Source: an uncultured Lachnospiraceae bacterium
Lineage (GTDB): Bacteria > Bacillota > Clostridia > Lachnospirales > Lachnospiraceae
Reading direction: 5' to 3'
Assembly: GCA_944384125.1 (NCBI GenBank)
Contig: CALWSF010000009.1
Coordinates: 1-64,000 of the forward strand
Length of the DNA: 64,000 nucleotides
A model generated the notes under the pieces. It had not been told where the DNA came from, did no database searches, and saw only the letters and a list, made by a program, of their open reading frames with translations. Both the position numbers and the translations under genes were made by a program. Of the stretch, positions 43,201 to 53,700 are shown one piece after another; position 1 is the stretch's first letter, and every line of letters begins with the position of its first letter.

Positions 43201-43399
43201 TGCGCATCATCGGGCCCTGTCTTGCCGCACCGCTGGCTTCGCCGTAAAGAGCAAAGGTCAAGGCATCAAAAATGGTTGTTTTTCCCGCTCCCGTATCTCC
43301 GGTAATAAGAAACAGGCCATGATCCAGTTTTTCAAAATCAATCTCCGTCACACCTTTGTAGGAGCCAAAGGCTGACATAATGAGCTTAAGCGGTTTCAA
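40235..43399 (-). CDS. sbcC: Exonuclease SbcC, SMC-like ATPase subunit
   Basis: This 1054-residue protein is the Rad50-like partner of SbcD. It has Walker A (GDTGAGKTT, near 34-42), two very long coiled coils flanking the zinc hook CPVCGSLHHP (near 528), ABC signature LSGGESF and Walker B with VFIDEGFGTLDEES near the C-terminus. The complex opens hairpins and trims DNA ends. The start codon overlaps the sbcD stop by four bases, the usual coupled order. Confidence 0.96.
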   Translation of the reverse strand: MKPLKLIMSAFGSYKGVTEIDFEKLDHGLFLITGDTGAGKTTIFDALTFALYGEASGAARQGPMMRSQYAAEDEETWAELIFSEKGGIYRIRRSPSYIRLSKKKNRDGERTKISSPQKASLIYPDGRELSGKISEVNEEIRRIVGLDREQYAQTAMIAQGEYMKLLHASSRERKEIFSRIFNTGIYWRIQQRLKEENSRLTAELRENFVVCREAAGMVVPDPEMKESWEEQKEKIDTDSDGILGFLEETVEKCRCRETDSRRRVEELMRAAEEEKQKILHIREVNRKLDECEEAKKRRDKLEALSAYYREVEKKLQDAGRAALLRSRRDELSRARRERDGTEQEIRNLEGELEKLLLLCSEAEKKQKLCKDELQRHGPVLDSSILRLTQAMPAYKRREELMALRAGKEGELKKQQQAAEQKEQRLVEISELLEKLEKQQREMAQAEIELLENGRLLERQQVRLGVLKNISAALKETERLSLELAALQEKAEKAGQEYEQAEMVFVRKNRKFIEAQAGIMAASLKEGTPCPVCGSLHHPARAVLSGGEITGAEAEAAKKARDRADAEFHKASSLCGVHIARLEEIRKNTGALAFGQEGLEKSSEMSDQEYAGQIEKAIAYTKKECGRLTELTDALKKTLEKKNELLRKSQELSEVKSSTEKQLQDIKEAAGRLELDLRGTVLEEEQLSRSLEWQDETSARQELVRLREEKKLLADREQQTSLLLSEKREEMREKQGKLYQGRENFKRCSRAAAALETAFGKALEENGFSGEDEYMAALLDEGRERELRDEWETYVKDRLEAETIWEQHRKMTEGFLRKPEDESLGRLTVLADRKKAADEEQAEATAARIQNETAYRKLKEAFKKREELRFDRQQIDVLYSTADGKLSGSARIDFQTYMQRQYFKEMIHAANRRLAVMTGGSFILQCRELEDLGKQGEVGLDLDVYSLLTDRIRDVRTLSGGESFMAALSMALGMADVIQNAAGSVRVEAVFIDEGFGTLDEESRMKAIQILKGLASGRCLVGIISHVTELKEQLSRRLVVTRDAAGSRVRWEMEE

Positions 43400-44586
43400 A
43401 CGGGTCCCTCCTCCTGTGCACTCTCCACGATACGCCTCATGATTGCCTCCTGCTCCTCTGTCATCGGACAGCGGCGGACTGCCTCATAAAAACGGCGAAA
43501 CGCGGCAAGCGGATCCGGGATTTCCTCTCTGACGGCTTCCTCAGACAGTCTCTGCCGGGTCCGCTCATTGTCAATGTGTATTTCCAGAACGTGCTCAAAT
43601 AATTCCTCAAGCTGCTCTCTGAAATCAAAAGCCTCCGTTTTATCTGTCAGTGTAATGCTGACATAATCCCGTATCCGGCCGCCTCCGGTTTCCCGGATTT
43701 CTGCCGCTGCCCTTTCCCTGATATCTGCAAGATCTCCCCTGACACTTCGCACCTGCGGGATACAGGAAAGCTCTGCAGAACGTATCAGAAGCTCCGAATT
43801 TTTTTTACCCATATCCACCACTGTAATGGACTTTCTGTGATGCTCCTCGCTGACAGAATATTTGTACGGGGAACCGCTGTAGCGGAATATGTTCCGTCCC
43901 ACCTTCTGTGGACCGTGAAGGTGTCCCAGCGCCGCATAGTCAAAAGGACTCAGGACAGATGCGTCAATCCGATCGAGTCCTCCGGCCGTGATAACAGCTG
44001 TCTCCGAATCACAGAGCCCCGGTTCCTCCCCCTCCCATACAAAAAACTGGTGTGCCAGAATCACATTGCGCTGTGACGTGTCGATGCTCTCCCGATCCAG
44101 AACGGCTCTGAATGCCTCTGTATAACTTAAATTTTCCCTGTCTCCCGCAAGATGGCGCACATGCCCGGGACGGATAAAAGGGAACAGGTAAAAATTTACC
44201 GGTCCCCACTCATCATTCAGCACAGCCTTTTCCAGATATTGTTCCCCGGACTGCGGAGGAAGAGCCGCAATGCGGATACGGTGCCGCCTCAGAAACGAGG
44301 CGCCATACGACAGACGCTCGGGAGAATCATGATTCCCCGCAATAATCAGAATCTCTGTATCCGGGCACCGCCCGGAAATTTCTGTGAGAAACTGATCAAA
44401 TATTGTACAGGCCTCTGCTGAGGGTACCGGCCTGTCGTAAATATCTCCGCATATCAGCAAAGCATCCGGCCTCTCACTCTCTGCCCGTGAAATTATCTGT
44501 CCAAGCATCCGCTCCTGACTTTCACGGAGGCTGTAACCGCAAAGCTGTTTTCCAATATGCAGATCTGATATATGAAAAAATTTCAT
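43396..44586 (-). CDS. sbcD: Exonuclease SbcD, nuclease subunit
   Basis: This 396-residue Mre11-like phosphoesterase has all metal motifs: ISDLHIGK, GDIYDR, GNHDSPERL, a HQFF His, and GHLHGPQ. The C-terminal part carries the capping domain and an SbcC-binding helix. The chosen ATG (MKFFHISDLH) follows an AGAGGG/GGGAGG stretch; the open frame extends 18 codons upstream without a comparable site. First gene of sbcD-sbcC-GDPD. Confidence 0.95.
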   Translation of the reverse strand: MKFFHISDLHIGKQLCGYSLRESQERMLGQIISRAESERPDALLICGDIYDRPVPSAEACTIFDQFLTEISGRCPDTEILIIAGNHDSPERLSYGASFLRRHRIRIAALPPQSGEQYLEKAVLNDEWGPVNFYLFPFIRPGHVRHLAGDRENLSYTEAFRAVLDRESIDTSQRNVILAHQFFVWEGEEPGLCDSETAVITAGGLDRIDASVLSPFDYAALGHLHGPQKVGRNIFRYSGSPYKYSVSEEHHRKSITVVDMGKKNSELLIRSAELSCIPQVRSVRGDLADIRERAAAEIRETGGGRIRDYVSITLTDKTEAFDFREQLEELFEHVLEIHIDNERTRQRLSEEAVREEIPDPLAAFRRFYEAVRRCPMTEEQEAIMRRIVESAQEEGPV

Positions 44587-44675
44587 CCTGCCCTCTGACC
44601 TCCCTGAAATTCCGGCAGTCCGCCGGTTCGGCTCCCACAAATCCTCATCATCGGCGGCATCCTTTTATTCTGTAA

Positions 44676-45002
44676 TCAGTCCGGGATAATAAGCGCCATA
44701 AAGACCAGATCCTCATTTCCCGCATTCGCAATTCCATGACCGCACCCGTCAGGAGTAAATGTCCGATCCCCCACTGTTACCCGGCGGATTACTCCATTGT
44801 CACTGTATTCTCCCTCTCCCCGGATAATATAATAGGTCTCACTCTCCCCATGATGCTCATGATATCCCAGAGAGCATCCCGGCGCGATGGTAACCTCGGC
44901 AAACATCCTGCATTTTCCGTTAAGCTCTTTTTCATCCAGGATATGTTTTATCACTACCTGACCCTTTCCTCCATTGGCATTTTCTTTGACAACTGTTTTC
45001 AT
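44676..45002 (-). CDS. Small cupin-domain protein
   Basis: This 108-residue single-domain cupin has motif 1 GYHEHHGESETYYIIRGEG (His, His, Glu metal ligands) and motif 2 with GDRTFTPDGCGHGIANAG (His). It likely binds a divalent metal and may be a small isomerase, an oxygenase-type enzyme or a sugar-binding protein. Substrate is unknown. The ATG follows AAAGGAG by eleven bases. It lies 28 bases after the lipoprotein gene on the same strand. Confidence 0.82.
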   Translation of the reverse strand: MKTVVKENANGGKGQVVIKHILDEKELNGKCRMFAEVTIAPGCSLGYHEHHGESETYYIIRGEGEYSDNGVIRRVTVGDRTFTPDGCGHGIANAGNEDLVFMALIIPD

Positions 45003-45030
45003 TTCTGCAGTCTCCTTTCCCTTTTTTTAT

Positions 45031-46911
45031 TTACTCTCCGGAAGAGATTTCTATCTTCATTTTCAGATCCTCATAGGGAATTACCACCTCGGGAAATCCC
45101 TCCGAATAGGCGGCAATCGCGTAAGGTTCATAGTAAAATACCACTCCGTCGTCACTCAGATAGAAAGGCGAATCATAGCTCACACTGTCAGCCACCGTAT
45201 GCTCCAGGGCTTCCGGAGACTCAAATGCGAAGTTTGTCTTTTCTGCGAGTGCGCGGAATGCAGCTCCCACTATCTGCTGAAGCTCCTCCTGTGTATTATC
45301 TGTTATATCCGAAAGTCCCAGCTCTTTGCCGGTATTCCGGTCAAAGACCATCACATCCCTGAACGGCGTTCCGTGGGCTCCTCCCGCATACTCATACCCT
45401 TCCATCAGAATAGAGCAGTAATTGTCGTCCAGGCAGGTAATGCCGTTTTCTCCATCCAGAACGTAAGTCATGGAATATGGCGTATAATTGTCTGAGTGGA
45501 TCCACTCCTCTCCCATAGAGACAGCGCTGGCCCTGCCCGCTGCAAGAACCGCCTCCTGCCGCTCAAGCGTAAGCTGATTCATGGCCGCAGCAGCCTCATC
45601 ATCCCCCTCAAACACAAGACGCTCCGCATAAAGTGTTCCCGCTGTCTTTTCGCCGCAGGAACAGGGAACCGTCTCGCTGACTGCCTCTACCTTCCCGAGC
45701 CGGACAACAGGAGACTGAAAAAGAACCGGATTCAGCAGGGAAACACCACCGTCCCCGCCAAGTTCTGTAACTCCCATGTAAACCCCATAGTTCTGGAACT
45801 GCTGACAGTACGCAGAATCATCCGTCACATAGAAATTGCCGTACATCAGAAAATCCCCTGTCATTCCCGGATCTTCCCTGACTGTCAGAACTGTCTCCGG
45901 GACAAATGCATCTTCTGAACTTTCATCTGCTGCACTGCTGCCGGCACCGTCCGGCATTCCGGCTACCCGGTAGAAGGTAACATCACTTCCCACAGCGCCT
46001 GAAATTCTGTTTACCATATAGTAAAGATAGCCGTCCCGGTACTGTACAAGCGAAGGATTGTCCATCGTCTCAAAAAGCTGCACCGGTTCAAGATTCTCCA
46101 GATCATACCTGCAGCACCGTGTTATTCCGTTTCCGTCTCTGAACAGCACAAAAAATGCATCCTCCGCAAAAAGGACTGACGACGTATTCGTAATCTCTGA
46201 TAGCTCTCTGGGATTGCTTCCATCCGCCTCAGCAATAACAAGACAGGTGTCATTCTGTACAGGCATATATCCAAGCTGATCCACATAATAGGGAAGCATC
46301 CCGTTAAAAAGCTCCCGGCAGCCTTCCGGAATTTTTCCGTAAACCGTAGTCTCAGGAGAAAGTTCCCCATTTGTTTTTCCCTCTTCATCCAGAGCATAAA
46401 CAATAGTGGAGTTGTAGCCCTTCACATACAGACATCCGTCCGATGCATAAATCTGAGACGGCTGACTCATCAGGTCAGCCAGATGTTCCTCTTTACCCGT
46501 CTCAAGATCCAGCCGTTTCAGAGAGTAAAAGTCTTCCCCGTTCCCGTCTCCCGGCTGGAACTCATCAAAATACAGTCCGCCGCCGTAAATCCAGAAAGAG
46601 CCATTCTGATTTGCCTTACCGAAACTTTTTACCGTTTTTATCTCTTCCGTTTTTCTGTCAATAACACAGATATCACTGCCATACTTAAAATAAAGATTTT
46701 CTCCATCCTCGATCATCCGGGAAGCATCTCCTGAAACCTGCTGTGTCTCCAAATCTTCCTCCCCGGTTTCTTCTGCTGACTGTGCCTTCGTCTCCTGCGA
46801 ATCTGCTGTCCGGCATCCTCCCAGCAAAGCTGCCAAAACCACGGCAGAAAAGAGCACCGCTGCTCTTATCTTTCTCCCTCTGCCCCTATTTTTCTCTATC
46901 TCTTTTCGCAT
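45031..46911 (-). CDS. Large lipoprotein with DUF5050-like and RsiV/DUF3298-like regions
   Basis: This 626-residue exported lipoprotein has a lipobox (LLGGC, Cys33) and an acidic linker. The middle region (about 60-370) contains repeated short strands of the type DGENLYFKYGSDICVIDRKTEEIKTV, suggesting a beta-propeller-like DUF5050 fold. The C-terminal third (about 420-620, with MEGYEYAGGAHGTPFRDVMVFDRNTGKEL and FYLSDDGVVFYYEPYAIAAYSEG) matches the DUF3298 domain of RsiV-type anti-sigma factors. Here it lacks an anti-sigma N-terminus, so it is probably a surface sensor or structural protein. The start is the ATG after AAAGGAG. Confidence 0.75.
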   Translation of the reverse strand: MRKEIEKNRGRGRKIRAAVLFSAVVLAALLGGCRTADSQETKAQSAEETGEEDLETQQVSGDASRMIEDGENLYFKYGSDICVIDRKTEEIKTVKSFGKANQNGSFWIYGGGLYFDEFQPGDGNGEDFYSLKRLDLETGKEEHLADLMSQPSQIYASDGCLYVKGYNSTIVYALDEEGKTNGELSPETTVYGKIPEGCRELFNGMLPYYVDQLGYMPVQNDTCLVIAEADGSNPRELSEITNTSSVLFAEDAFFVLFRDGNGITRCCRYDLENLEPVQLFETMDNPSLVQYRDGYLYYMVNRISGAVGSDVTFYRVAGMPDGAGSSAADESSEDAFVPETVLTVREDPGMTGDFLMYGNFYVTDDSAYCQQFQNYGVYMGVTELGGDGGVSLLNPVLFQSPVVRLGKVEAVSETVPCSCGEKTAGTLYAERLVFEGDDEAAAAMNQLTLERQEAVLAAGRASAVSMGEEWIHSDNYTPYSMTYVLDGENGITCLDDNYCSILMEGYEYAGGAHGTPFRDVMVFDRNTGKELGLSDITDNTQEELQQIVGAAFRALAEKTNFAFESPEALEHTVADSVSYDSPFYLSDDGVVFYYEPYAIAAYSEGFPEVVIPYEDLKMKIEISSGE

Positions 46912-46973
46912 TGCGTCTGCTTCTCCTTTTTCTGCCGTTTGCGCATTTTTTATCCACACGGCTTTGTGTTTAT

Positions 46974-47002
46974 AGTGTAGCTTTTTTTTTCATTGTTGTC
47001 AA
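46974..47002 (-). promoter_or_regulatory. Promoter of the large lipoprotein gene
   Basis: Minus-strand TTGACA (46997-47002), 17-base spacer and TACACT (46974-46979), about 60 bases before the start codon. It sits in an AT-rich 147-base gap after addA. Confidence 0.5.
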
Positions 47003-47058
47003 AAAAAGGTTAAATTATTAAAAAAACCGTAAGAGAAAAGCAGCACTGCCCCGTTTTG

Positions 47059-50000
47059 CTATATCCGGATGGCCCCGAACCGGAAAGAATAGATATACCG
47101 CTCCGTAACCTTCTTTCCTGTAATCTGTTCCAGAGCACGTTTGTAGTAATCAAGCTGGAGACGGTAACGGGAAACCAGCGCATCCGCGCTTTCTGCAAAA
47201 TCCGTTTTGTAATCCACAAGCACCAGCTTTTCATCTTCCTCAAAAAAGGCGTCTATGATTCCCTGAATCAGGATCCTCTCATCCGAATTCCATTCTCCCA
47301 TCTCACAGGCCGGAATTCCTATCACAAACTGTTTCTCTCTCCACAGCCTTCCCCTGACCGAGGCAGTACACATCCGCTGTCCCAGAGAACTTTCCAGAAA
47401 CTCTGCCAGCTTCCGGGGGTGCACAAGCTTCGCTGCCTCCTCCGACATCCTGCCGCTTTTCACAAAACCGGCCAGATACTCCTTTATTTCCTCTCCGGAA
47501 ATAGCGCAGGTCTCCCCCCCTCTCCCGGCCATCCGGTCAAAGGGAAGAAGCTCCAGAGCACGGTGATACGCTGTTCCTTTGTACACACCACCCTTCTCTT
47601 TCTTTTCTTTCTCCATGAACACAGGCAGCGTGGGGAGAAATGCTGCTTCCTCCTCCACGGAAAATTCCTGTTTCTTAAGCTCTGAAACAGATATTTTGGT
47701 ATTCAGGATCGTATCATCCGGGAACGGATAGGAAAATCCGTATGACTGCTCCAGAATTTTTTCCTCCTCCTCCCGAATCCGTGCCAGAGCAGACAGCTCC
47801 GCAAGGAGTACATCGCGGCTCAGCTGTGCTCCCATCTCTCTCTCAGTCTGCTGAATGACATTCTCCAGACGGACTTTTATATAATTTTCATTTCCCGGAA
47901 CACACATCAATATCCAGTCAAGAAAACAGGATGCTTCCGTCAGAAGAGTAAACGGCACTCTTCCCTCCTCCAGTGAGACGGCGCTCCATTTTGCTATCCT
48001 GTCTGCGGCATTTTTTGATGCTCCCGTTAAAATCAGCTTTTCTTTAGCACGCGTCATCGCGACATAGAGAATTCTCAGCTCCTCGCCGAGCGCCTCCAGA
48101 TCCATTCTGCGCTTCATGACATTTTTTTTGAGAGTCGGTCCCTTAATCCTTCTTTCACTGTCCAGATAGTCGGTTCCGATTCCCAGATCGGCATCGATCA
48201 GAAGCCTTCCCCTTGTATCCTGCCTGTTAAACATCTTTCCCAGAGACGCCACGAATACAATGGGAAATTCCAGTCCCTTGCTCTTATGAATACTCATAAT
48301 CCGGACTGCATTTCCATCGCCGTTTATAACTGATGCCTCTCCGAAATCTGTGTTGTACTTTTTCAGTTTCCCGATATAACGTATAAAGTGAAATACCCCC
48401 CGGTAGCTGGTGGCTTCATAAGCTGCTGCTTTCTCCACCAGCATATCCAGATTGGCCCTCCGTGTCTGCCCTCCCGGCAGAGCCGTCACATAGCGGTAAT
48501 AGCCGGTACGGTCAAAAATATAATAAAGCAGTTCATGCATGGGAAGATAAACGGCTTTCTCCCGGAACTCATCCACCATACCGAGAATTTTTCTGAGACG
48601 GACACAGGCGGAATAATCATCCTTATTTTCCTCCGCGTCTTCTCTGTTTTTCAGATATCTCACAACGGCAGGATACAGCCCCTTCTCACGGCTTCCCCCG
48701 GCACTTTTTTTATACTCCGCCGTCACTGCAGCCAGCTGAGTGTCCGTAAGGCCTCCGAAAGGCGATTTAAGTACACAAGCCAGCGGAATGTCCTGAGCAG
48801 GATTGTCAATTACTGACAAAAGATTGAGAATTGTCTCTACCTCCGCCGTATTAAAATATCCTGTTCTGGATTCAGCAAAGGCGGGAATCCCATGGTTCAT
48901 AAGAATCTCCGTAAATTCCTCCGCCCATCCGCTGACGCTGCGCAGCAGAATCACAATATCTCCGAAGCGCGCCCGCCTGTAGCATTTCTCATCTTTATCC
49001 CACACCGAAATTCCGCTCTCTTTTTCCGTCATGACCCGTATTTTTTCCGCAATCATCACAGCTTCCAGCTCACGTGCGGTGTAATCGGCATTATCCCCGT
49101 CAGAAACATCTTCCCGATCCTGATCAATATCCGCCAGAAGCAGTTCTGTCTCAAGCTCCTCTGTGCCTTCCCTGGGCTCAAACTCCGCCCCCGGATGGAG
49201 GGCAGATTCATCATTATACGTAATTCCTCCCAGTTTGCTGGTCATTATTCTGTAAAAACAGGCATTTACACTGTCAAGGACATGAGCCCGGCTGCGGAAA
49301 TTCTGATGAAGTTCTATCTTTCTGCTGCTGCCTTCATCTTTCGTGTATGTATGGTATTTTTCCAGAAACAGTTCAGGGCGGGCCAGACGGAACTTATAAA
49401 TACTCTGTTTCACATCCCCTACCATAAATACATTGGGACGGCCGAACCGCTCGCCGCAGATACATCGTATAAGGGTCTCCTGAACCAGATTGCTGTCCTG
49501 ATACTCGTCCACAAGAATCTCATCATACTGCCGGCTCATCTCATCGGCTACCGGGCCCGGTCTGTGCTCCGCGCTTTTGTCGGTCAGAATTTCCAGGGCA
49601 AAATGCTCCAGATCATGGAAATCCACAATGTTCTTTTCTTTCTTTTTTTCCCGGAACCGGCGCCCGAATTCTTCAGCAAGCTCGAGAAGCATGAGAATAT
49701 TATTCCGGCCCGCCCTCATGTCTTCCATTATCTGCCGCGGAGACTCAAACAGATAGTCGGCACGCATTTTTTCAATCCCCTTTTTTATGCGGCTGCGGCA
49801 TGCTGATACCTGCTCTTTCTTCTCCTGGCTGATTCCGTCCTTCTGGCGCACCTGTGCCAGCCTGGAAAAAGATATGCCATCCAGAGACAGGCAGAATTCC
49901 TCATAACTTCCGACGGATTCAAGAAGTTTTTCCACACTGTGCAGATCTTCCTCCAGCATGGGAATATACGGGGCAGGTCCGTCCTCCTCCCCTGCTGTCT

Positions 50001-50706
50001 CCAGCGCAAGCCCCAGCTCCCGCCTGAAATCCTCCGCCTGCCTGGCCGCATCGGCAAGCAGAAAACGCATCCATTCCATTCCGTCAAGATTTCCCTCATC
50101 CAGACTGTCAAGCTCTCTGCGGCACCGGTTCAGCCATTCCTCCGGCCAGGGATTGCTCTGGGAAAATGTGTACACCTGATAAATATAATCACTTATGCCC
50201 CCGTCCGCTTTTCCTGCGGCGTAGCAATCCACAAATTCCTCATACCGCTCTCCTCCCTCCCGGTAGTAATCCTCCAGAAGCTCCTCCATCACATCGGCCC
50301 GCAGCAGAAGCAGCTCACCTTCATCGGCCACTCTGAAAGCCGGATCGATATCAAGCCGGTCAAAATTTTCCCGCAGAATATGCAGACAGAAGCTGTCTAT
50401 CGTTGTAATCGGCGCATACTGTACCAGCACAGCCTGTCTCTGCAGATGCGTATTGTCAGGCTCCGTCTCCAGCCTCTTTTCAATGGCAGCCTGGATCCGC
50501 TCCCGCATCTCCGCAGCCGCGGCTCTGGTAAACGTCATGACAAGAAGCCTGTCAATATCCGCCGGCTGCTCTCCTTCCGTAATGCGCCGTATAATCCTCT
50601 CAACCAGGACGGCTGTTTTTCCGCTCCCGGCCGCAGCCGATACCAGAAGATTACACCCGCGGCTTTCAATTACCTGACTCTGATCCCGGGTCCAGTTTAC
50701 CCCCAT
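47059..50706 (-). CDS. addA: ATP-dependent helicase/nuclease subunit AddA
   Basis: This 1215-residue protein is the motor and one nuclease of the AddAB double-strand-break repair complex. UvrD-type helicase motifs include AAAGSGKTAVLVERI (near 20-34), TFTRAAAAEM, the acidic DEYQDSN box, GDVKQSIYKFR and the C-terminal MTRAKEKL. The RecB-family nuclease centre is LVDYKTDFAE near 1163-1172, followed by RLQLDYYKRAL. The start is the ATG after AAAGGAGG; the longer frame upstream is inside addB. It overlaps addB by 41 bases, as expected for coupled synthesis. Confidence 0.96.
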   Translation of the reverse strand: MGVNWTRDQSQVIESRGCNLLVSAAAGSGKTAVLVERIIRRITEGEQPADIDRLLVMTFTRAAAAEMRERIQAAIEKRLETEPDNTHLQRQAVLVQYAPITTIDSFCLHILRENFDRLDIDPAFRVADEGELLLLRADVMEELLEDYYREGGERYEEFVDCYAAGKADGGISDYIYQVYTFSQSNPWPEEWLNRCRRELDSLDEGNLDGMEWMRFLLADAARQAEDFRRELGLALETAGEEDGPAPYIPMLEEDLHSVEKLLESVGSYEEFCLSLDGISFSRLAQVRQKDGISQEKKEQVSACRSRIKKGIEKMRADYLFESPRQIMEDMRAGRNNILMLLELAEEFGRRFREKKKEKNIVDFHDLEHFALEILTDKSAEHRPGPVADEMSRQYDEILVDEYQDSNLVQETLIRCICGERFGRPNVFMVGDVKQSIYKFRLARPELFLEKYHTYTKDEGSSRKIELHQNFRSRAHVLDSVNACFYRIMTSKLGGITYNDESALHPGAEFEPREGTEELETELLLADIDQDREDVSDGDNADYTARELEAVMIAEKIRVMTEKESGISVWDKDEKCYRRARFGDIVILLRSVSGWAEEFTEILMNHGIPAFAESRTGYFNTAEVETILNLLSVIDNPAQDIPLACVLKSPFGGLTDTQLAAVTAEYKKSAGGSREKGLYPAVVRYLKNREDAEENKDDYSACVRLRKILGMVDEFREKAVYLPMHELLYYIFDRTGYYRYVTALPGGQTRRANLDMLVEKAAAYEATSYRGVFHFIRYIGKLKKYNTDFGEASVINGDGNAVRIMSIHKSKGLEFPIVFVASLGKMFNRQDTRGRLLIDADLGIGTDYLDSERRIKGPTLKKNVMKRRMDLEALGEELRILYVAMTRAKEKLILTGASKNAADRIAKWSAVSLEEGRVPFTLLTEASCFLDWILMCVPGNENYIKVRLENVIQQTEREMGAQLSRDVLLAELSALARIREEEEKILEQSYGFSYPFPDDTILNTKISVSELKKQEFSVEEEAAFLPTLPVFMEKEKKEKGGVYKGTAYHRALELLPFDRMAGRGGETCAISGEEIKEYLAGFVKSGRMSEEAAKLVHPRKLAEFLESSLGQRMCTASVRGRLWREKQFVIGIPACEMGEWNSDERILIQGIIDAFFEEDEKLVLVDYKTDFAESADALVSRYRLQLDYYKRALEQITGKKVTERYIYSFRFGAIRI

Positions 50707-53700
50707 CTTTGCTCTCCTCCTTTCCCTTTTCTTTCTCCTGCAGATTCTCACATACTTTTTCCATTCTGTCCCATATATCTTCCGGCTGCAGACGCTCAAA
50801 CCTGCGGTAGCGGTATCCGTCCGTCTTAAGATCGAACCCGCAGACACTGTGGTACGGACAGTAATCACATGCAGTCTGCTTTCCGGTTTTATACGGCTCT
50901 GCCGCAATATTCCCATCCAGAATTTCGCGTCCCATCACACTCAGCTTCCGGCGCACATAACTTCCCAGAACCCGAAAGCGTTCCTCTCCGGCAGCAGAAG
51001 ATCGTCTCTCCACTATCTCATCATTTTTCAGCACCGCAGGGACAACATCCGAATCCGCCGTCTTCTCCCCGGGTGCCAGGCGAAAGTCAAGGTGCCCCAG
51101 CGCCTGTCTGTCGGAATTGGCAAGTCCGTTCATGCGAAGCTCTCTGAGAATATCTTCCCTTGTCTTTTCATCGCTGTCCCCGTGATGAGCCTCCACCATG
51201 GGATCTTCGATATGGTAATAAAAAAGTCCTGCCGGTACTACTCTTTTATCCGGATATTCTCTTTTTGTCTTCTCAATTGCCGCATCCATATATACGACGA
51301 GCTGCAGCTGTATGCCGTAATAAATATCTGTCAGATCAAATTTTGTTTTTCCTGTCTTATAATCAATGATTTTCAGGTACATCAGATCGCCGTCTTCGCA
51401 GAGATCGATCCTGTCAATCCTTCCCCGAAGCCGGACTGACTCCTCCCCCGACAAAGGGATATGCATGGCGTAAAGCTGATCGGAAGCCGAAAAACTTACC
51501 TCAAAGCCGGAAGGTTCAAAGTCTCCCTTCCTCAGCTGCTCCGTCAGCGCCCATATGGTGCGATCCGTAATGCGGCACACTTTCTTCTCCAGATACTCAT
51601 TTCTGGATGAGCTCTTCATAATAGTATTGCCGTAATTTTCCGTTACGTCCGCCACACATTCCGCCACAAGCCTTTCACGCTCCTCATCCTCTATCGAACG
51701 GAAGGATCTCCCTTCCTCTTTCATTCTCCTGAAATACGCATCAATGGCAGCATGAAAAAGATTTCCGATGTCAGATGGAGCCAGCTCAAAAACAGGCCGT
51801 TCCGACAGCTCCAGACCATACGTCAGAAAGTGTGCATAGGCACATGCCGCATAAAGTTCCATCCTTGTCACACTGCCGCTTAAAACAGAACCGTAAAGTT
51901 CCTTCGCAGCCCGTTTCCCGATCCCCTTCTCATCATACACGCGAAAAGCCGCCTCTGTAAGCCGGAGCATTTCTCTGCGGTATTTTTCAGAATGCATAAA
52001 ATATCGGTACAGCGTAAGGAATTCCCCGTCCGTCCTCTGTTCCCGGTATTCCCTGAGGCCCTCAAGAACCCGGGCCATTCCCAGGGACGGCGACCAGCGG
52101 GCAAGCTCCTCCTCTTTTATGGTTTTCAGTCTCTTCCCCGGAAACAGCTTCAGAAGCTGACCGATAAGCATGGACGGGCGCATTGCCTTTCCGTCCGGAG
52201 ATGCGGCCGCACACGTAATATACAGACGATCCGACGGTCTCGTCAGCGTACGGTACAGAAACAGTCTCTGCAGAAATCCTTCTTCTCTGGCTGTCGGTGC
52301 CAGTTCAACCCGCTGTTCTTTAAGTTTTCTTCTCTCCGCCTCAGAGAGAATCCCGCCCCGGCCGGAAACAGCGGGCACTACTCCATCGTTTACACCGGCA
52401 AAAAACAGTACACGCACATCAGACAGGCGGCTCCTTGTTATATCTCCTACCACGATGCGATCCACCACAGCCGGTATCATGCCCACACGTATCTCAGCAA
52501 ACCCCGCATCCAGGATCTCCGCATATTCTTTCCTGCTTACCTTCTCATCCCCAAGAAGAGCCGTAATTCTGTCAAACATCTCCATGACAAGGCCATATAC
52601 CTGACTGTACTCCTTTGCAAACTCTTCCTGACCGGATGCAGTAAAATATTCTTCATACACTCCGAGCTTCTTTTCCGCTTCCAGCTGTTCCAGAAAATGC
52701 ACAAGGGCTTTTGTCCTCTCACTGACAGATACCTGGCGGCCCGAAAACACTTCCCGCAGAGGAATAAGAGGTCTTAAGACCTCCTCCCTGAACCAGTTCA
52801 GCCGCTCGAGATTCACAAGCTCCGCTCCCCTGTAAGTCTTATCCCATTCAGTATTCCACCGCCTGAAGCTGCGGATCCCGAGTGCTATCACATAATTTTC
52901 CGCTTCAAACAGAAGCTCCCTCTGCTCCTCATCCGGCTTTACGCTGCATTTATCCGCTTCCCTGTCTGACAGAGGCAAAACAAGCCCTGTCTTCAGATAC
53001 CGGAACACAGATTCATAGGAAAATCCCGAATCAAACACATCAAGCGCCGACCTGATCAGTTCTACCAGGGGATTTCCCAGTATGTTTTTCTTGTAATCAA
53101 TAAAAAAGGGAAGGCCGCTCTCCCTGAACCGGCGCACAATCTCCCGGCCATATGTTTCCAGGTCCCCTGTGACAACTGCAATATCTCTGTAGCGCAGCCC
53201 GTCCTGCTTCACAAGACGGTTTATTTCCCCGCATATAAAACGTACCTCCTCCAGAGACCCCGGAGCCTGAAACAGCAAAAGCTGTTCCTCCTCCTGAGAT
53301 ACATATGTTTTTGTACTGTACCGGAACAGCTCACTCTCCACAAACTGCAGCTCCGGACTTTCTCTGAATCTCCAGAAAGGTTTCTCCTCCAGAAGAATGT
53401 CCCTTCCTCTCCCCGTACCGGCTCTCGCAGCCCTGTCTATAAGACTGCAGACGGTGTGACGGCTCATATAAAACAGCTGCTGCTCTCCGCTCTCCCTGTA
53501 GGGATTATCCCGGGGATCTATCATGATCGTCACTGTCACACTGCGGCAGCATGACAGAAGTATCTCAAGCAGCCGGTACTGTACAGGTGTAAAACCTGTA
53601 TATCCGTCAAGCGTCACAACACTTCCTTTTATAAGCTCTGATTCCGGGAGAACACGGCACAGCAGCCCCAGAATCTCCTCTTTCACAGTCATTCGGTTTT

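Noticed and set aside
46912..47058. Intrinsic terminator after addA
   Set aside because: A T run is present on the minus strand, but no convincing stem precedes it.
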